Assembly (NCBI RefSeq): GCF_002205845.1
Contig: NZ_NISI01000010.1
Location: 217,353-281,352, forward strand
Length of the DNA stretch: 64,000 nt
Source of the DNA: Roseateles puraquae
GTDB lineage: Bacteria; Pseudomonadota; Gammaproteobacteria; Burkholderiales; Burkholderiaceae_C
Direction: 5' to 3'
Numbering within the stretch: the stretch's first letter is position 1; each line of letters starts with the position of its first letter. The translations under genes were made by a program, and so were the position numbers. The notes below the pieces were generated by a model. That model made no database searches. It was not told the origin of the DNA and saw only the letters and a program-made list of their open reading frames with translations. Below, piece by piece: positions 7,238 to 15,941 of this stretch.

Positions 7238-9412
7238 TCAGGCGAGGTGGAGTTCGGGCACGAAGGTGTCCAGGCCGGCGGCGATGAGCTCAGGCGAGAT
7301 GCCCAGGGCCCAGGCGGTGGCGACGGCGGCCAGCAGGGTGGGCGCGTCGGTCGCTTGCGTGCCGAAGCGGCGCAGCAGCGCATCGATGTTGGCGCCGGGG
7401 GTCTCGGCCGGCCCCTGGGCCAGCACGGCGGCGCCGCCGCGCAGGAAGACGGCCCGGCCGCCGCGGTCGCGGTGGTGCTGGATGGCGTCGAGGCTGCCGT
7501 CCTCGGCGTAGAACAGCACTTCGCCGTCGCTCAGCTCGGCCATGTCCACGAGCCGCGGGTGGGCCGCATTCAGCACGCTGGCACCTTCGCTGAGCACCAC
7601 GTCGACCTGGGTGCGCAGCACCTTGTAGAGCTGGTCCACATCCTGCACATCGAAGTCGGCCAGGGCGTCGATGCCGTCGAGGTCGGTGACCACGCCGACG
7701 GAGGCGCGGTCATAGGCCAGGCCGTCGCGCAGGATGCTGGCGGCATCGTTCTCCACGACCACTGCGTTCACGCCGCGGTTCATCAGCAGGCGGTGGGCCG
7801 CGTCCCAGCGGGCGCTGTTCTTCTTCTCGACACGGCGGGTGCCCAGGAACAGGCCGTCGCGGCAGGCCAGGCCCACGTGGCGGCCGTTCAGGTGCAGCAG
7901 CCAGGCGACCAGGCGCGAGATCTGCGGGCCGCCGCGTGAGCCGGCCACGCCGACGATGGGAATGCGGCCGGTCTCGTCCTCGGCGAAGAGGTGGTCGATG
8001 ATGGCCTGGCCCACGGGCTGGGGCGCGCCACCGGCGGGCTTCAGGTGCATCAGCAGGCCCGGGCCGGCATTCACCTCGACGATGGCACCCCCCGTCTCGG
8101 ACAGCGGCTTGCCGATGTCTTCGGTGACGAGATCGACACCCGCGATGTCCAGCCCCACGGTACGGGCGGCCAGCGAGACCGCATGGGCCACTTCCGGATG
8201 GACTTCAGGCGTGCAGTCGATGGCCACATTGCCGTTGCGCTGGATCAGCACGCTCTTGCCCGCGGGCGGCACCGCCTCGGGCGTGAAGCCCTGTCGCTGC
8301 AGATCCAGCAGCACGACGGGGTCTTCGCCGAGGACGATCTTGTTGAGCGGGAAGTCCTCGGTGAGGCCACGGCGCGGGTCGGTGTTGATCTGCAGGTCGA
8401 TCAGTTCGGCCACGGTGTGCTGGCCGTCGCCATGGACCCAGGCCGCCTCGCCGCGGGCGGCAGCCACCACCTGGCCGCCCACCACCAGCACGCGGTGCTC
8501 GTTGCCGCGGATGTAGCTCTCCACGAGCACCGAGGAGCCTTCGGCGTCAGCCAGCTTGAAGGCGGCTTCGCAGTCGGCCTCGTTGGAGATGTCGAGCGTG
8601 ACGCCGCGGCCGTGGTTGCCGTCGCTGGGCTTGATGACGACCGGCAGGCCGATGTCCTGCGCGGCTTCCCAGGCCTGGGCGGCCGACTTGACCTCCTGGC
8701 CCTCGGGCACGGGCACGCCCACGGCCTTGAGCAGGGTCTTGGTCAGGTCCTTGTCGCCGGCGATGCCTTCGGCAATCGCGCTGGTCATGTCGGTCTCGGC
8801 CGTCCAGATGCGGCGCTGGCGCGCGCCGTGGCCGAGCTGCACCAGGTTGCCGTCGTTCAGGCGGATGTGCGGGATGCGCCGGTCAGTGGCCGCGGCCACG
8901 ATGGCGGCGGTGGAGGGGCCGAGGTAGCAGTCGTCGAGCTTGTCGCGCACCCGGGCCACGGCGGCGGGCACGTCGAATGCCACGTCGTTGATCATGGCCA
9001 TGATCAACGCATGACCCTCCGCCAACGCCGCCCGCGCCACCTGTTCGTCTCTCGCGCGGAACACCATGCGGTACACGCCGCGCTGGCTGGTGGAGCGTGT
9101 CTGGCCGAAGCCGGTGGGCATGCCGGCCAGGTTGAGCAGCTCGATGACGATGTGCTCCAGCACGTGGCCCATCCAGGTGCCGTCGCGCAGGCGCTCGATG
9201 AAGCCTCCGCGCTCGCCAACGCCGCAGTGGTGTTCGATCAGGGCGGGCAGGGCGGTGGTCAGGCGGTCGTTGAAGCCCGGCAGCAGGTTGGACGGGAAGT
9301 CCTCCAGCTCGCCGAGGTCCAGCCAGACTTCCAGGACCGGGCGGTAGGTCCACATATTGGGCCCGCGCAGGTAATTGATGCGCAGCAGGCGGATGTCGTT
9401 CTTCTTGCTCAT
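7238..9412 (-). CDS. cphA2: CphA2-like cyanophycin synthetase homologue with degenerate M-domain P-loop
   Basis: The 724-residue protein starts at ATG 9410-9412 (MSKKND...); upstream in-frame Met codons at 9475 and 9454 are possible but the family usually begins close to RGPNMW. The N domain contains HVLEH (83-87), an HxxEH arrangement. The ATP-grasp G domain is intact, with KPSDGNHGRG at 261-270 and VEVNAGPG at about 445-452. The Mur-like region is shorter than in CphA1, and its P-loop position reads GSRGGPQ (491-497) instead of GTNGKTT, so ATP binding there should be abolished. In CphA2 enzymes of cyanobacteria loss of the M-domain site goes with polymerising ready-made beta-Asp-Arg dipeptides; that activity is inferred, not shown, here. 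First gene of the cphA2-cphA operon. Confidence 0.88.
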   Translation of the reverse strand: MSKKNDIRLLRINYLRGPNMWTYRPVLEVWLDLGELEDFPSNLLPGFNDRLTTALPALIEHHCGVGERGGFIERLRDGTWMGHVLEHIVIELLNLAGMPTGFGQTRSTSQRGVYRMVFRARDEQVARAALAEGHALIMAMINDVAFDVPAAVARVRDKLDDCYLGPSTAAIVAAATDRRIPHIRLNDGNLVQLGHGARQRRIWTAETDMTSAIAEGIAGDKDLTKTLLKAVGVPVPEGQEVKSAAQAWEAAQDIGLPVVIKPSDGNHGRGVTLDISNEADCEAAFKLADAEGSSVLVESYIRGNEHRVLVVGGQVVAAARGEAAWVHGDGQHTVAELIDLQINTDPRRGLTEDFPLNKIVLGEDPVVLLDLQRQGFTPEAVPPAGKSVLIQRNGNVAIDCTPEVHPEVAHAVSLAARTVGLDIAGVDLVTEDIGKPLSETGGAIVEVNAGPGLLMHLKPAGGAPQPVGQAIIDHLFAEDETGRIPIVGVAGSRGGPQISRLVAWLLHLNGRHVGLACRDGLFLGTRRVEKKNSARWDAAHRLLMNRGVNAVVVENDAASILRDGLAYDRASVGVVTDLDGIDALADFDVQDVDQLYKVLRTQVDVVLSEGASVLNAAHPRLVDMAELSDGEVLFYAEDGSLDAIQHHRDRGGRAVFLRGGAAVLAQGPAETPGANIDALLRRFGTQATDAPTLLAAVATAWALGISPELIAAGLDTFVPELHLA

Positions 9413-9514
9413 GGAGCTGGTGGAGTGAGGGGGTTGTGCAGGGCCGAAGCTCATGGAATTGTGCGCTGAACTCATGGCGGAGAATTGCGGCCGCCCGTCA
9501 GCGCGAACAACAAG
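9413..9514. promoter_or_regulatory. Divergent intergenic region between cphA2 and the ABC gene
   Basis: Only 102 bases separate the start codons of the two divergent cyanophycin units, so both promoters must lie here or in the coding ends. I see no convincing sigma-70 boxes and no ArgR-like half-site of the kind found at 38.7 kb, so synthesis and scavenging may be controlled differently. Confidence 0.5.
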
Positions 9515-11764
9515 ATGCAAGACCTTCCTCCCGACACAGCGCCCCATCCTCTTCTGACCTCCCTGCAAGGGCGGCTCCTGGCTGGCGAGAACGTCGTGGC
9601 CACGCTGGAGGTTGACCTGGACGCCCAGGGGCGTTTTGCCTCTGGTTTGATCGCGTTGACGAATTCACGCTTGCTGGCCTTCGAACCCGCCGGTGCCACC
9701 TGGCGGGAGTTCCCCCTGGCCGTGGGGCAGCACCTGAAGCTCAGCGACCACGGCGGCCTGGCTTTCCTGGAACTTCTGGACACGACTCAGCGGCTGGCCC
9801 GCTGGCGCTTCACGCTGGCCTGCAACCCGGCTGCGGTGCGGTTCGTCGACACCTTCGAGCGCGAGCAGCAGCTCCGGGCTGGCGAGCCGGTGCGGGTGGA
9901 CGAGGAGGAGGGCGAGGATTTCGACTTCGGCGAGTCCAGCGCGCCGCCCAGCACCTGGGTGCTGCTGCGGCTGTGGCGCTTCGCCCGGCCCTACCAGGGG
10001 CAGCTGCTGCTGGGTTTTGCGCTGATGCTGGGTTCCATCGGCGCCACGCTGGTGTCGCCCTACCTGACCATGCCGCTGATGGACCGGGTGCTCATCCCCT
10101 TCCAGCACGGCCAGGCCATCGACGGCACGCTGGTGGCCATGCTGCTGGGCGGGCTGCTCGGCGCGGCCCTGCTGTCATGGGTGCTGGGCTGGGCCAAGAC
10201 CTATCTGCTGGCCCTGGTGTCCGAGCGCATCGCGGCGGACCTGCGCACCGCCACGTTCGACCATCTGCTGAGCCTGTCGCTGGAGTACTTCGGCAACAAG
10301 CGCACCGGCGACCTGATGGCCCGCATCGGCTCGGAGACCGACCGCATCAGTGTGTTTCTCTCCCTGCATGCGCTGGACTTCATCACCGACGTGCTGATGC
10401 TGCTGATGATCTCGACGATCCTCTTCAACATCCACCCCGGCCTGGCGCTGGCGACCCTCGTACCGCTGCCCTTCATCGCCTGGATGATCCACCTCGTTCG
10501 CGACCGGCTGCGCACCGGCTTCGAGAAGATCGACCGTGTGTGGGGCGAGGTCACCAACATCCTGGCCGACACCATCCCCGGCATCCGCGTGGTGAAGGCT
10601 TTCGCGCAGGAGGCCCGCGAGGCCCGCCGCTTCAAGGCTGCCAATGCCGCCAACCTGCAGGTCAACGACCGCCTGAACAAGACCTGGAGCCTGTTCACGC
10701 CCACGGTCGCGCTGCTGACCGAGATGGGGCTGCTGGTGGTCTGGGGCGTGGGCATCTGGCTGATTGCGCACCAGAGCATCACGGTGGGCACGCTGACCGC
10801 CTTCCTGGCCTACATCGGGCGCTTTTATGGCCGGCTCGATTCGATGAGCCGCATCGTGTCGGTCACGCAGAAGGCCGCGGCGGGCGCCAAGCGCATCTTC
10901 GACATCCTCGACCACGTCTCCAACGTGCCCGACCCGGTCAATCCGCAGCCCTTCCCCGAGGCCAAGGGCGCCATCTCCATGCAGGGCCTGAACTTCCGCT
11001 ACGGCTCGCGCTCGGTGGTGCGCAACCTGAACCTCGACATCCGCCCCGGCGAGATGGTGGGCCTGGTGGGCCACAGCGGTTCAGGCAAGAGCACGCTGGT
11101 GAACCTGATCTGCCGCTTCTACGACGTGACCGAAGGCAGCATCAAGGTGGACGGCGTGGACCTGCGCCGCATCCGGGTGGCCGACTACCGGCGCCACATC
11201 GGCCTGGTGCTGCAGGAGCCTTTCCTCTTCTTCGGCACCATTGCCGAGAACATCGCCTACGGCAAGCCTGACGCGACGCGCGAGGAGATCGTTGCAGCCG
11301 CTCGCGCCGCGCATGCGCACGAGTTCATCCTGCGCCTGCCGCACGGCTACGACAGCCTGGTCGGCGAGCGGGGCCAGGGCCTGTCGGGCGGCGAGCGCCA
11401 GCGCATCTCGATTGCTCGTGCACTGTTGATCGACCCGGCCATCCTGATCCTGGACGAAGCGACCAGCGCGGTCGACACCGAAACCGAAAAGGAGATCCAG
11501 CGGGCGCTGGACAACCTCGTGAAGGGCCGCACCACCATCGCCATCGCCCACCGCCTGTCGACGCTGCGCAAGGCCGACCGCCTCGTGGTGATGGACCGCG
11601 GCGAGATCGTCGAGCTGGGGCCGCATGACGAGCTGATCGCCAAGCAGGGCCACTACTGGCGCCTGTGGGAGGCGCAGGCGCGGCGCGTGGATGCCGAAGA
11701 AGCCGATGACGCCGGCCTGATGGTCGTCGCCCCCAACCCGAACGCGCACACGGTGAACGCATGA
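9515..11764 (+). CDS. Cyanophycin metabolism-associated ABC transporter (fused membrane and ATPase domains)
   Basis: This is a 749-residue half-transporter starting at ATG 9515. Residues 1-130 form a soluble beta-rich domain of the type GENVVATLEVDLDAQGRF...LIALTNSRLLAF, reminiscent of a bacterial PH-like fold. An acidic linker (EEEGEDFDFGE) follows. Six membrane helices occupy about 165-440, then an ATPase domain with Walker A GHSGSGKST at 519-527, the LSGGERQR signature and Walker B ILILDEATSA. It belongs to the lipid/peptide exporter class. I recall NCBI naming this architecture beside cphA as cyanophycin metabolism-associated; the transported molecule is not known. It overlaps the DUF1854 gene by four bases (ATGA) and is divergent from the synthetase genes. 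Confidence 0.9.
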   Translation: MQDLPPDTAPHPLLTSLQGRLLAGENVVATLEVDLDAQGRFASGLIALTNSRLLAFEPAGATWREFPLAVGQHLKLSDHGGLAFLELLDTTQRLARWRFTLACNPAAVRFVDTFEREQQLRAGEPVRVDEEEGEDFDFGESSAPPSTWVLLRLWRFARPYQGQLLLGFALMLGSIGATLVSPYLTMPLMDRVLIPFQHGQAIDGTLVAMLLGGLLGAALLSWVLGWAKTYLLALVSERIAADLRTATFDHLLSLSLEYFGNKRTGDLMARIGSETDRISVFLSLHALDFITDVLMLLMISTILFNIHPGLALATLVPLPFIAWMIHLVRDRLRTGFEKIDRVWGEVTNILADTIPGIRVVKAFAQEAREARRFKAANAANLQVNDRLNKTWSLFTPTVALLTEMGLLVVWGVGIWLIAHQSITVGTLTAFLAYIGRFYGRLDSMSRIVSVTQKAAAGAKRIFDILDHVSNVPDPVNPQPFPEAKGAISMQGLNFRYGSRSVVRNLNLDIRPGEMVGLVGHSGSGKSTLVNLICRFYDVTEGSIKVDGVDLRRIRVADYRRHIGLVLQEPFLFFGTIAENIAYGKPDATREEIVAAARAAHAHEFILRLPHGYDSLVGERGQGLSGGERQRISIARALLIDPAILILDEATSAVDTETEKEIQRALDNLVKGRTTIAIAHRLSTLRKADRLVVMDRGEIVELGPHDELIAKQGHYWRLWEAQARRVDAEEADDAGLMVVAPNPNAHTVNA

Positions 11765-12246
11765 GCACGCCTTCCTTCACCCTGCCCTTCCGCGAACTGC
11801 GCCTGGACGCGCTGGGCCGCCTGCTGCTGACTGACCTGAACGGCGTCGAGCATGCCGGCGTCACACCGGTGCGGGCCCATCCCATCTCGGCGCCGGACGA
11901 GGGCATTTCCCTCGTCGGTGTGCATGGCCACGAACTGGCCTGGGTGCCGCGGCTGTCAGGCCTGCCCGAGGCGCCGCGGCAGCTGCTTCAGCAGGAGCTG
12001 GCTGCCCGCGAGTTCCATCCGGTGTTGCAGCGCCTGATCTCGGTCAACACCTTCGCCACGCCCAGCACCTGGCGCATCGAGACCGACCGCGGCGAGATCG
12101 ACTTCGTGTTGAAAAGCGAGGAAGACATCCGCCGGCTGGAAGAAGGCCGGCTGCTGATCACGTCCACCCACGGCGTGCAGCTGCAGGTGCCGGACCGCTG
12201 GGCGCTGGACAAGCAGTCCAAGCGCCTGCTGGAGCGATTCCTCTGA
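11761..12246 (+). CDS. DUF1854 protein, cyanophycin metabolism-associated
   Basis: The 161-residue protein starts in the ATGA overlap with the ABC gene, which implies coupled translation. It has no signal peptide or membrane helix. Its motifs (FRELRLDALGRLLLTDLNG near the N terminus, then HELAWVPRL, and RLISVNTFATPSTWRIETDRG in the middle) match what I recall of the DUF1854 family, small cytoplasmic proteins of unknown function found next to this type of ABC gene and cphA. Stoichiometric partnership with the transporter is the simplest inference. The C terminus has a basic, helical DKQSKRLLERF tail. Confidence 0.85.
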   Translation: MSTPSFTLPFRELRLDALGRLLLTDLNGVEHAGVTPVRAHPISAPDEGISLVGVHGHELAWVPRLSGLPEAPRQLLQQELAAREFHPVLQRLISVNTFATPSTWRIETDRGEIDFVLKSEEDIRRLEEGRLLITSTHGVQLQVPDRWALDKQSKRLLERFL

Positions 12247-12278
12247 CCCAGTACGCGCGCAGCGCGTAGGGGGCGGGC

Positions 12279-12749
12279 TTACTCGCCCATCTGGGACTGC
12301 AGGTAGTTCTGCTCGCCGACCTTCTTGACGAGGTCGAGCTGGGTTTCGAGGTAGTCGATGTGCTCCTCGGTGTCTTCGAGGATGGCCACGAACAGCTCGC
12401 GCGAGACGTAGTCACGCACGTTCTCGCAATGGGCGATGGCCTCCTTCAGGTGGGCATAGCCGGTCTGCTCGATCTTGAGGTCGCATTCCATCGTCTCGAT
12501 GGCGGTCTCGCCGATCAACAGCTTGCCGAGGTCCTGCAGGTTGGGCAGGCCGTCCAGGGTCAGCACGCGCTCGATGAGCTTGTCGGCGTGCTTCATCTCC
12601 TCGATCGATTCCTCGTACTCATGCTTGGCCATCCTCATCAGGCCCCAGTTCTTGAGCATGCGGGCATGCAGGAAGTACTGGTTGATGGCGGTCAGCTCAA
12701 GCTTGAGCTGGGTGTTCAGGTGGACGAGGACTTGTGCGTCGCCTTTCAT
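12279..12749 (-). CDS. bfr: Bacterioferritin
   Basis: Bacterioferritin is a 24-subunit heme-containing iron store that oxidises Fe(II) and deposits it as a mineral core. The 156-residue protein starts at ATG 12747-12749 (MKGDAQVL). The ferroxidase ligands E18, E51, H54, E94 and H130 sit at the standard numbers, and M52, which binds the inter-subunit heme, is in EEMKHAD. The position equivalent to E. coli E127 is Thr, with Glu at 128 and 129, as I remember in other beta-proteobacterial proteins. It is divergent from bfd, with a Fur-box-like palindrome between them, so it is probably iron-responsive. Confidence 0.95.
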   Translation of the reverse strand: MKGDAQVLVHLNTQLKLELTAINQYFLHARMLKNWGLMRMAKHEYEESIEEMKHADKLIERVLTLDGLPNLQDLGKLLIGETAIETMECDLKIEQTGYAHLKEAIAHCENVRDYVSRELFVAILEDTEEHIDYLETQLDLVKKVGEQNYLQSQMGE

Positions 12750-12825
12750 GGGCGCTCCCGGCAGATGTGAAATTGGCGCGCAGTATCGCGAGCGAAAGCC
12801 CCTGTGCAAAACCGCTCTTTTTGCA

Positions 12826-12844
12826 AATGAGACCGATTCGCATT
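12826..12844. promoter_or_regulatory. Fur-box-like palindrome between bfr and bfd
   Basis: The 19-bp sequence reads AATGAGA-CCGAT-TCGCATT. Its arms pair at six of nine positions, and it resembles the beta-proteobacterial Fur box (AATGAGAAT...ATTCTCATT). It lies 14 bases before the bfd ATG at 12858 and 77 bases before the bfr start, so it could control both. This is a motif match by eye. Confidence 0.55.
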
Positions 12845-12857
12845 AGACTTCGTGTCC

Positions 12858-13082
12858 ATGATCGTTTGCGTCTGCCACCGCGTCTCTGACCGCGACATCG
12901 CCATCGCCGCCGCCAGCGGCTGCCCGAGCTTCGAGGCCCTGCAGGACGACCTGCGCGTGGCAACCGCGTGCGGCGCCTGCCGCGACTGTGCCTGTGCGGT
13001 GTTCGAGGAAAGCCGTGTGGCGGGTGGTTCGCCCTGCGCACGCGGCATGGCCGCCGCTACCCAGGCGCTGCTGGCCGCCTGA
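12858..13082 (+). CDS. bfd: Bacterioferritin-associated ferredoxin
   Basis: This small [2Fe-2S] protein of 74 residues delivers electrons to bacterioferritin so that stored iron can be released. The four cluster cysteines have the Bfd spacing: CVCHRV near the N terminus, then CGACRDC (C-x-C and C-x2-C pairs about 30 residues apart). The ATG at 12858 is chosen over an in-frame GTG two codons earlier because it starts directly at MIVCVCH, as in the family. The partner bfr is divergent across a Fur-box-like site. Repression by Fur with iron would make iron release an iron-starvation response. Confidence 0.92.
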   Translation: MIVCVCHRVSDRDIAIAAASGCPSFEALQDDLRVATACGACRDCACAVFEESRVAGGSPCARGMAAATQALLAA

Positions 13083-13102
13083 AATCAGCCCGTAACAGGG
13101 CC

Positions 13103-13139
13103 TAGAATGTGCAACGGCGCCGGATTTCGGCGCCTTTTT
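13103..13139 (+). promoter_or_regulatory. Minus-10-like box followed at once by a hairpin and T-run (bfd terminator and/or csp attenuator)
   Basis: TAGAAT (13103-13108) looks like a -10 box, with no clear -35. A 7-bp stem GGCGCCG / CGGCGCC (13116-13122 and 13128-13134) with a five-base loop is followed by TTTTT. It is placed to end bfd transcription but also falls where a transcript from the TAGAAT box would begin, about 90 bases before the cold-shock start codon. Confidence 0.55.
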
Positions 13140-13227
13140 GTTGGCCGGTTTCCTGAACGTCGTCGTGCATTGCGCTGCTGCTTTCCGGGAAGCGCGCCGC
13201 ACCGCACGACTACAGCAAGGAAATTCC

Positions 13228-13443
13228 ATGAGCACCCTCCAGACCGGCATCGTCAAGTGGTTTGACGACGGCAAGGGCTTCGGCTTCATCACCCCCGCCG
13301 ACGGCGGCAAGGACCTGTTCGCCCACCACACCGAAATCAAGAACGGCGGCGGTTTCCGCACGCTGGCTGAAGGTGCCCAGGTCGAATTCGAAGTGAAGCA
13401 GGGCCCCAAGGGCCTGCAGGCCGCCAACATCCGCGCGCTGTAA
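13228..13443 (+). CDS. Cold-shock domain protein (CspA family)
   Basis: This 71-residue single-domain protein has both RNA-binding motifs of the cold-shock fold: KGFGFI (RNP1) and DLFAHHTEI (RNP2, with HH in place of the usual VHF). The start [16 protein letters not shown] and the end [10 protein letters not shown] are typical of the family. Such proteins bind single-stranded RNA and keep it unfolded. The ATG at 13228 is preceded by AAGGAAATTCC. The 145-base gap upstream contains the hairpin described at 13116-13139, and a strong terminator follows at 13464. Confidence 0.95.
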   Translation: MSTLQTGIVKWFDDGKGFGFITPADGGKDLFAHHTEIKNGGGFRTLAEGAQVEFEVKQGPKGLQAANIRAL

Positions 13444-13463
13444 TTCACGCGGCTGTCCGATGC

Positions 13464-13488
13464 AAAGCCCGCGCCTGGCGCGGGCTTT
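13464..13488 (+). terminator. Rho-independent terminator after the cold-shock gene
   Basis: An 11-bp GC-rich stem (AAAGCCCGCGC at 13464-13474 pairing with GCGCGGGCTTT at 13478-13488) closes a three-base loop 20 bases after the csp stop codon. The A and T ends allow it to work in both directions, although the next gene is also on the plus strand. Confidence 0.8.
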
Positions 13489-13527
13489 GTGCTTTCCGGG
13501 CGGCCCTGACGACGACAATTCGAGGTT

Positions 13528-15816
13528 ATGTCCGCCCTGCCCGTCACTCCGCCCAAGGCCCTGACCGCTTACCGACCCTTCTGGGCCAAGCGTTTCGGCC
13601 CCGCTCCCTTCCTGCCCATGAGCCGGGCGGAGATGGAGCAACTCGGCTGGGATTCCTGCGACATCATCATCGTCACTGGCGACGCCTACGTCGACCACCC
13701 GAGCTTCGGCATGGCCGTCATCGGCCGCACGCTGGAGGCCCAGGGCTTTCGCGTCGGCATCATTGCCCAGCCCGACTGGAACAGCGCCGACGCCTTCAAG
13801 GCGCTGGGCAGGCCCAACCTCTTCTTCGGCGTGGCGGCGGGCAACATGGACTCCATGATCAACCGCTACACGGCTGATCGAAAAATCCGCAGCGACGACG
13901 CCTACACCCCTGGCGGCGAGGGCGGCAAGCGGCCCGACCGCGCCACCCTGGTCTACACCCAGCGCTGCCAGGAAGCCTTCAAGGACGTGCCCATCGTCAT
14001 TGGCGGCATCGAGGCGTCGCTGCGCCGCATTGCGCACTACGACTACTGGCAGGACAAGGTCCGCCGCTCGGTGCTGGTGGACAGCAAGGCCGACCTGCTG
14101 GTGTACGGCAATGCCGAGCGCGCCATCGTCGAGATCGCCCACCGGCTGGCCCGGCGTGAGCCGGTCCAGAGCCTGACCGACATCCGCGGCACCGCCTTCA
14201 TGCGTCGCGACGATGACCCGTCTGCTGAAGGCTGGTTCGAGCTCGATTCCACCGAAGTCGACCGCCCGGGCCGCATCGACGAGCTCATCAGCCCCTACCA
14301 GATCATTGACGACAAGGCTTGCGCCTCCAACGACGAGCCCGACGCGCCCAAGCCCATCACCCTGCACAAGACCGGCCGCATCAGCATGCCGCCGCGCGAG
14401 CGCACGGTGGTGCGCCTGCCGGCCTATGAGCAGGTCAAGAGCGACCCGGTGCTCTATGCCCATGCCAACCGCGTGCTGCATCTGGAGACCAACCCCGGCA
14501 ATGCGCGTGCCCTGGTGCAGCGCCACGGGGACCGTGACCTCTGGATCAACCCGCCGCCCATCCCGCTGACCACGCCGGAGATGGACCACGTCTTCGACCT
14601 GCCGTACGCGCGCGCGCCGCACCCCAGCTACGCCGACGAGAACGGCAGCCACGACGGTGCGACCAAGATCCCGGCCTGGGAGATGATCCGCTTCAGCGTG
14701 AACATCATGCGCGGCTGCTTCGGCGGCTGCACCTTCTGCTCCATCACCGAGCACGAGGGCCGCATCATCCAGAGCCGCTCGGAAGACTCCGTCATCCGCG
14801 AGATCGAGGAGATGCGCGACAAGGTGAAGGGCTTCACCGGCATCGTGTCCGACCTGGGCGGCCCCACGGCCAACATGTACCGCATCGGCTGCAAGAGCCC
14901 CGAGATCGAGGCCGCCTGCCGCAAGCCGAGCTGCGTCTACCCGGGCATCTGCCCCAACCTGAACACCGATCACGGCCCGCTGATCAAGATGTATCGCCGC
15001 GCGCGGGCGCTGCCGGGCGTCAAGAAGATCCTGATCGGCTCGGGTCTGCGCTACGACCTGGCGGTGCAGTCGCCGGAGTACGTGAAGGAACTGGTCACCC
15101 ACCATGTGGGCGGTTACTTGAAGATCGCGCCGGAGCACACCGAGCAGGGCCCGCTGTCCAAGATGATGAAGCCGGGCATCGGCACTTACGACCGCTTCAA
15201 ACAGATGTTCGAGGCCGCGAGCGCCGCCGCCGGCAAGAAGCAGTACCTGATTCCCTACTTCATCGCCGCCCACCCGGGCACCAGCGACGAGGACATGATG
15301 AACCTGGCCGTCTGGCTCAAGCGCAATGGCTTCCGCGCCGACCAGGTCCAGACCTTCTACCCGAGCCCGATGGCGACCGCCACGGCCATGTACCACTCGG
15401 GCCGCAACCCGCTCAAGGGCATCAGCCGCGACGAGAGCCGCGGCGAGAAGGTCGACATCGTGCGGGGCGAACGCCGCCGTCGCCTGCACAAGGCCTTCCT
15501 GCGCTACCACGACGCCAACAACTGGCCGCTGCTGCGCGAGGCCCTGAAGGCGATGGGCCGGGCCGACCTCATCGGCAACGGCAAGCACCACCTCATCCCG
15601 AGCTACCAGCCGCTGACCGACGGCGGCTACGAAAGCGCGCGCCGCAAGAACTCCACGCCGTCCAAGCCGGCGGCGAAGGCGCCGGCCAAGACGGCCGGCC
15701 GGGCCGCCACACCGCGGCCGGGCCAGGTGCTGACCCAGCACACCGGCCTGCCGCCGCGGGTCACGGGCAGCGGCCGTGGCGGGGCCGGGCGTCCGGGCAA
15801 ACCCGCGAAGCGTTGA
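13528..15816 (+). CDS. ygiQ: YgiQ family radical SAM protein
   Basis: The 762-residue protein is of the UPF0313/YgiQ family: an N-terminal B12-binding-like part ([17 protein letters not shown]...), then the radical SAM cluster motif CFGGCTFC with cysteines at 397, 401 and 404. [17 protein letters not shown] and the later [14 protein letters not shown] segment are near-invariant in the family. The [4Fe-4S] cluster should cleave S-adenosylmethionine; the physiological reaction is unknown. The last 60 residues are a Lys/Ala/Pro-rich, probably disordered tail. It stands alone after the csp terminator. Confidence 0.93.
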   Translation: MSALPVTPPKALTAYRPFWAKRFGPAPFLPMSRAEMEQLGWDSCDIIIVTGDAYVDHPSFGMAVIGRTLEAQGFRVGIIAQPDWNSADAFKALGRPNLFFGVAAGNMDSMINRYTADRKIRSDDAYTPGGEGGKRPDRATLVYTQRCQEAFKDVPIVIGGIEASLRRIAHYDYWQDKVRRSVLVDSKADLLVYGNAERAIVEIAHRLARREPVQSLTDIRGTAFMRRDDDPSAEGWFELDSTEVDRPGRIDELISPYQIIDDKACASNDEPDAPKPITLHKTGRISMPPRERTVVRLPAYEQVKSDPVLYAHANRVLHLETNPGNARALVQRHGDRDLWINPPPIPLTTPEMDHVFDLPYARAPHPSYADENGSHDGATKIPAWEMIRFSVNIMRGCFGGCTFCSITEHEGRIIQSRSEDSVIREIEEMRDKVKGFTGIVSDLGGPTANMYRIGCKSPEIEAACRKPSCVYPGICPNLNTDHGPLIKMYRRARALPGVKKILIGSGLRYDLAVQSPEYVKELVTHHVGGYLKIAPEHTEQGPLSKMMKPGIGTYDRFKQMFEAASAAAGKKQYLIPYFIAAHPGTSDEDMMNLAVWLKRNGFRADQVQTFYPSPMATATAMYHSGRNPLKGISRDESRGEKVDIVRGERRRRLHKAFLRYHDANNWPLLREALKAMGRADLIGNGKHHLIPSYQPLTDGGYESARRKNSTPSKPAAKAPAKTAGRAATPRPGQVLTQHTGLPPRVTGSGRGGAGRPGKPAKR

Positions 15817-15941
15817 CGCAAATCGCGGGACTTTTGCGCCTGCTTTTCGTGCCCACCGGGCTGCGGATGCACTACGCTTGCGTTTCTCCATGAGAAGAGG
15901 CTGCCGAACCCAGGCCGCCCAAGCCCGAAAGCCCTGGCCCC

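Noticed and set aside
4681..7287. 868-codon open frame antisense to cphA, and similar frames opposite cphA2, ygiQ and the EAL gene
   Set aside because: Each lies fully opposite a gene with strong motifs and has the composition of a shadow frame. No ribosome site or conserved motif supports them.
12252..12268. Palindrome TACGCGC-GCA-GCGCGTA between the DUF1854 gene and bfr as a terminator
   Set aside because: The stem is good, but no T-run follows on either strand, so I do not call it a terminator.
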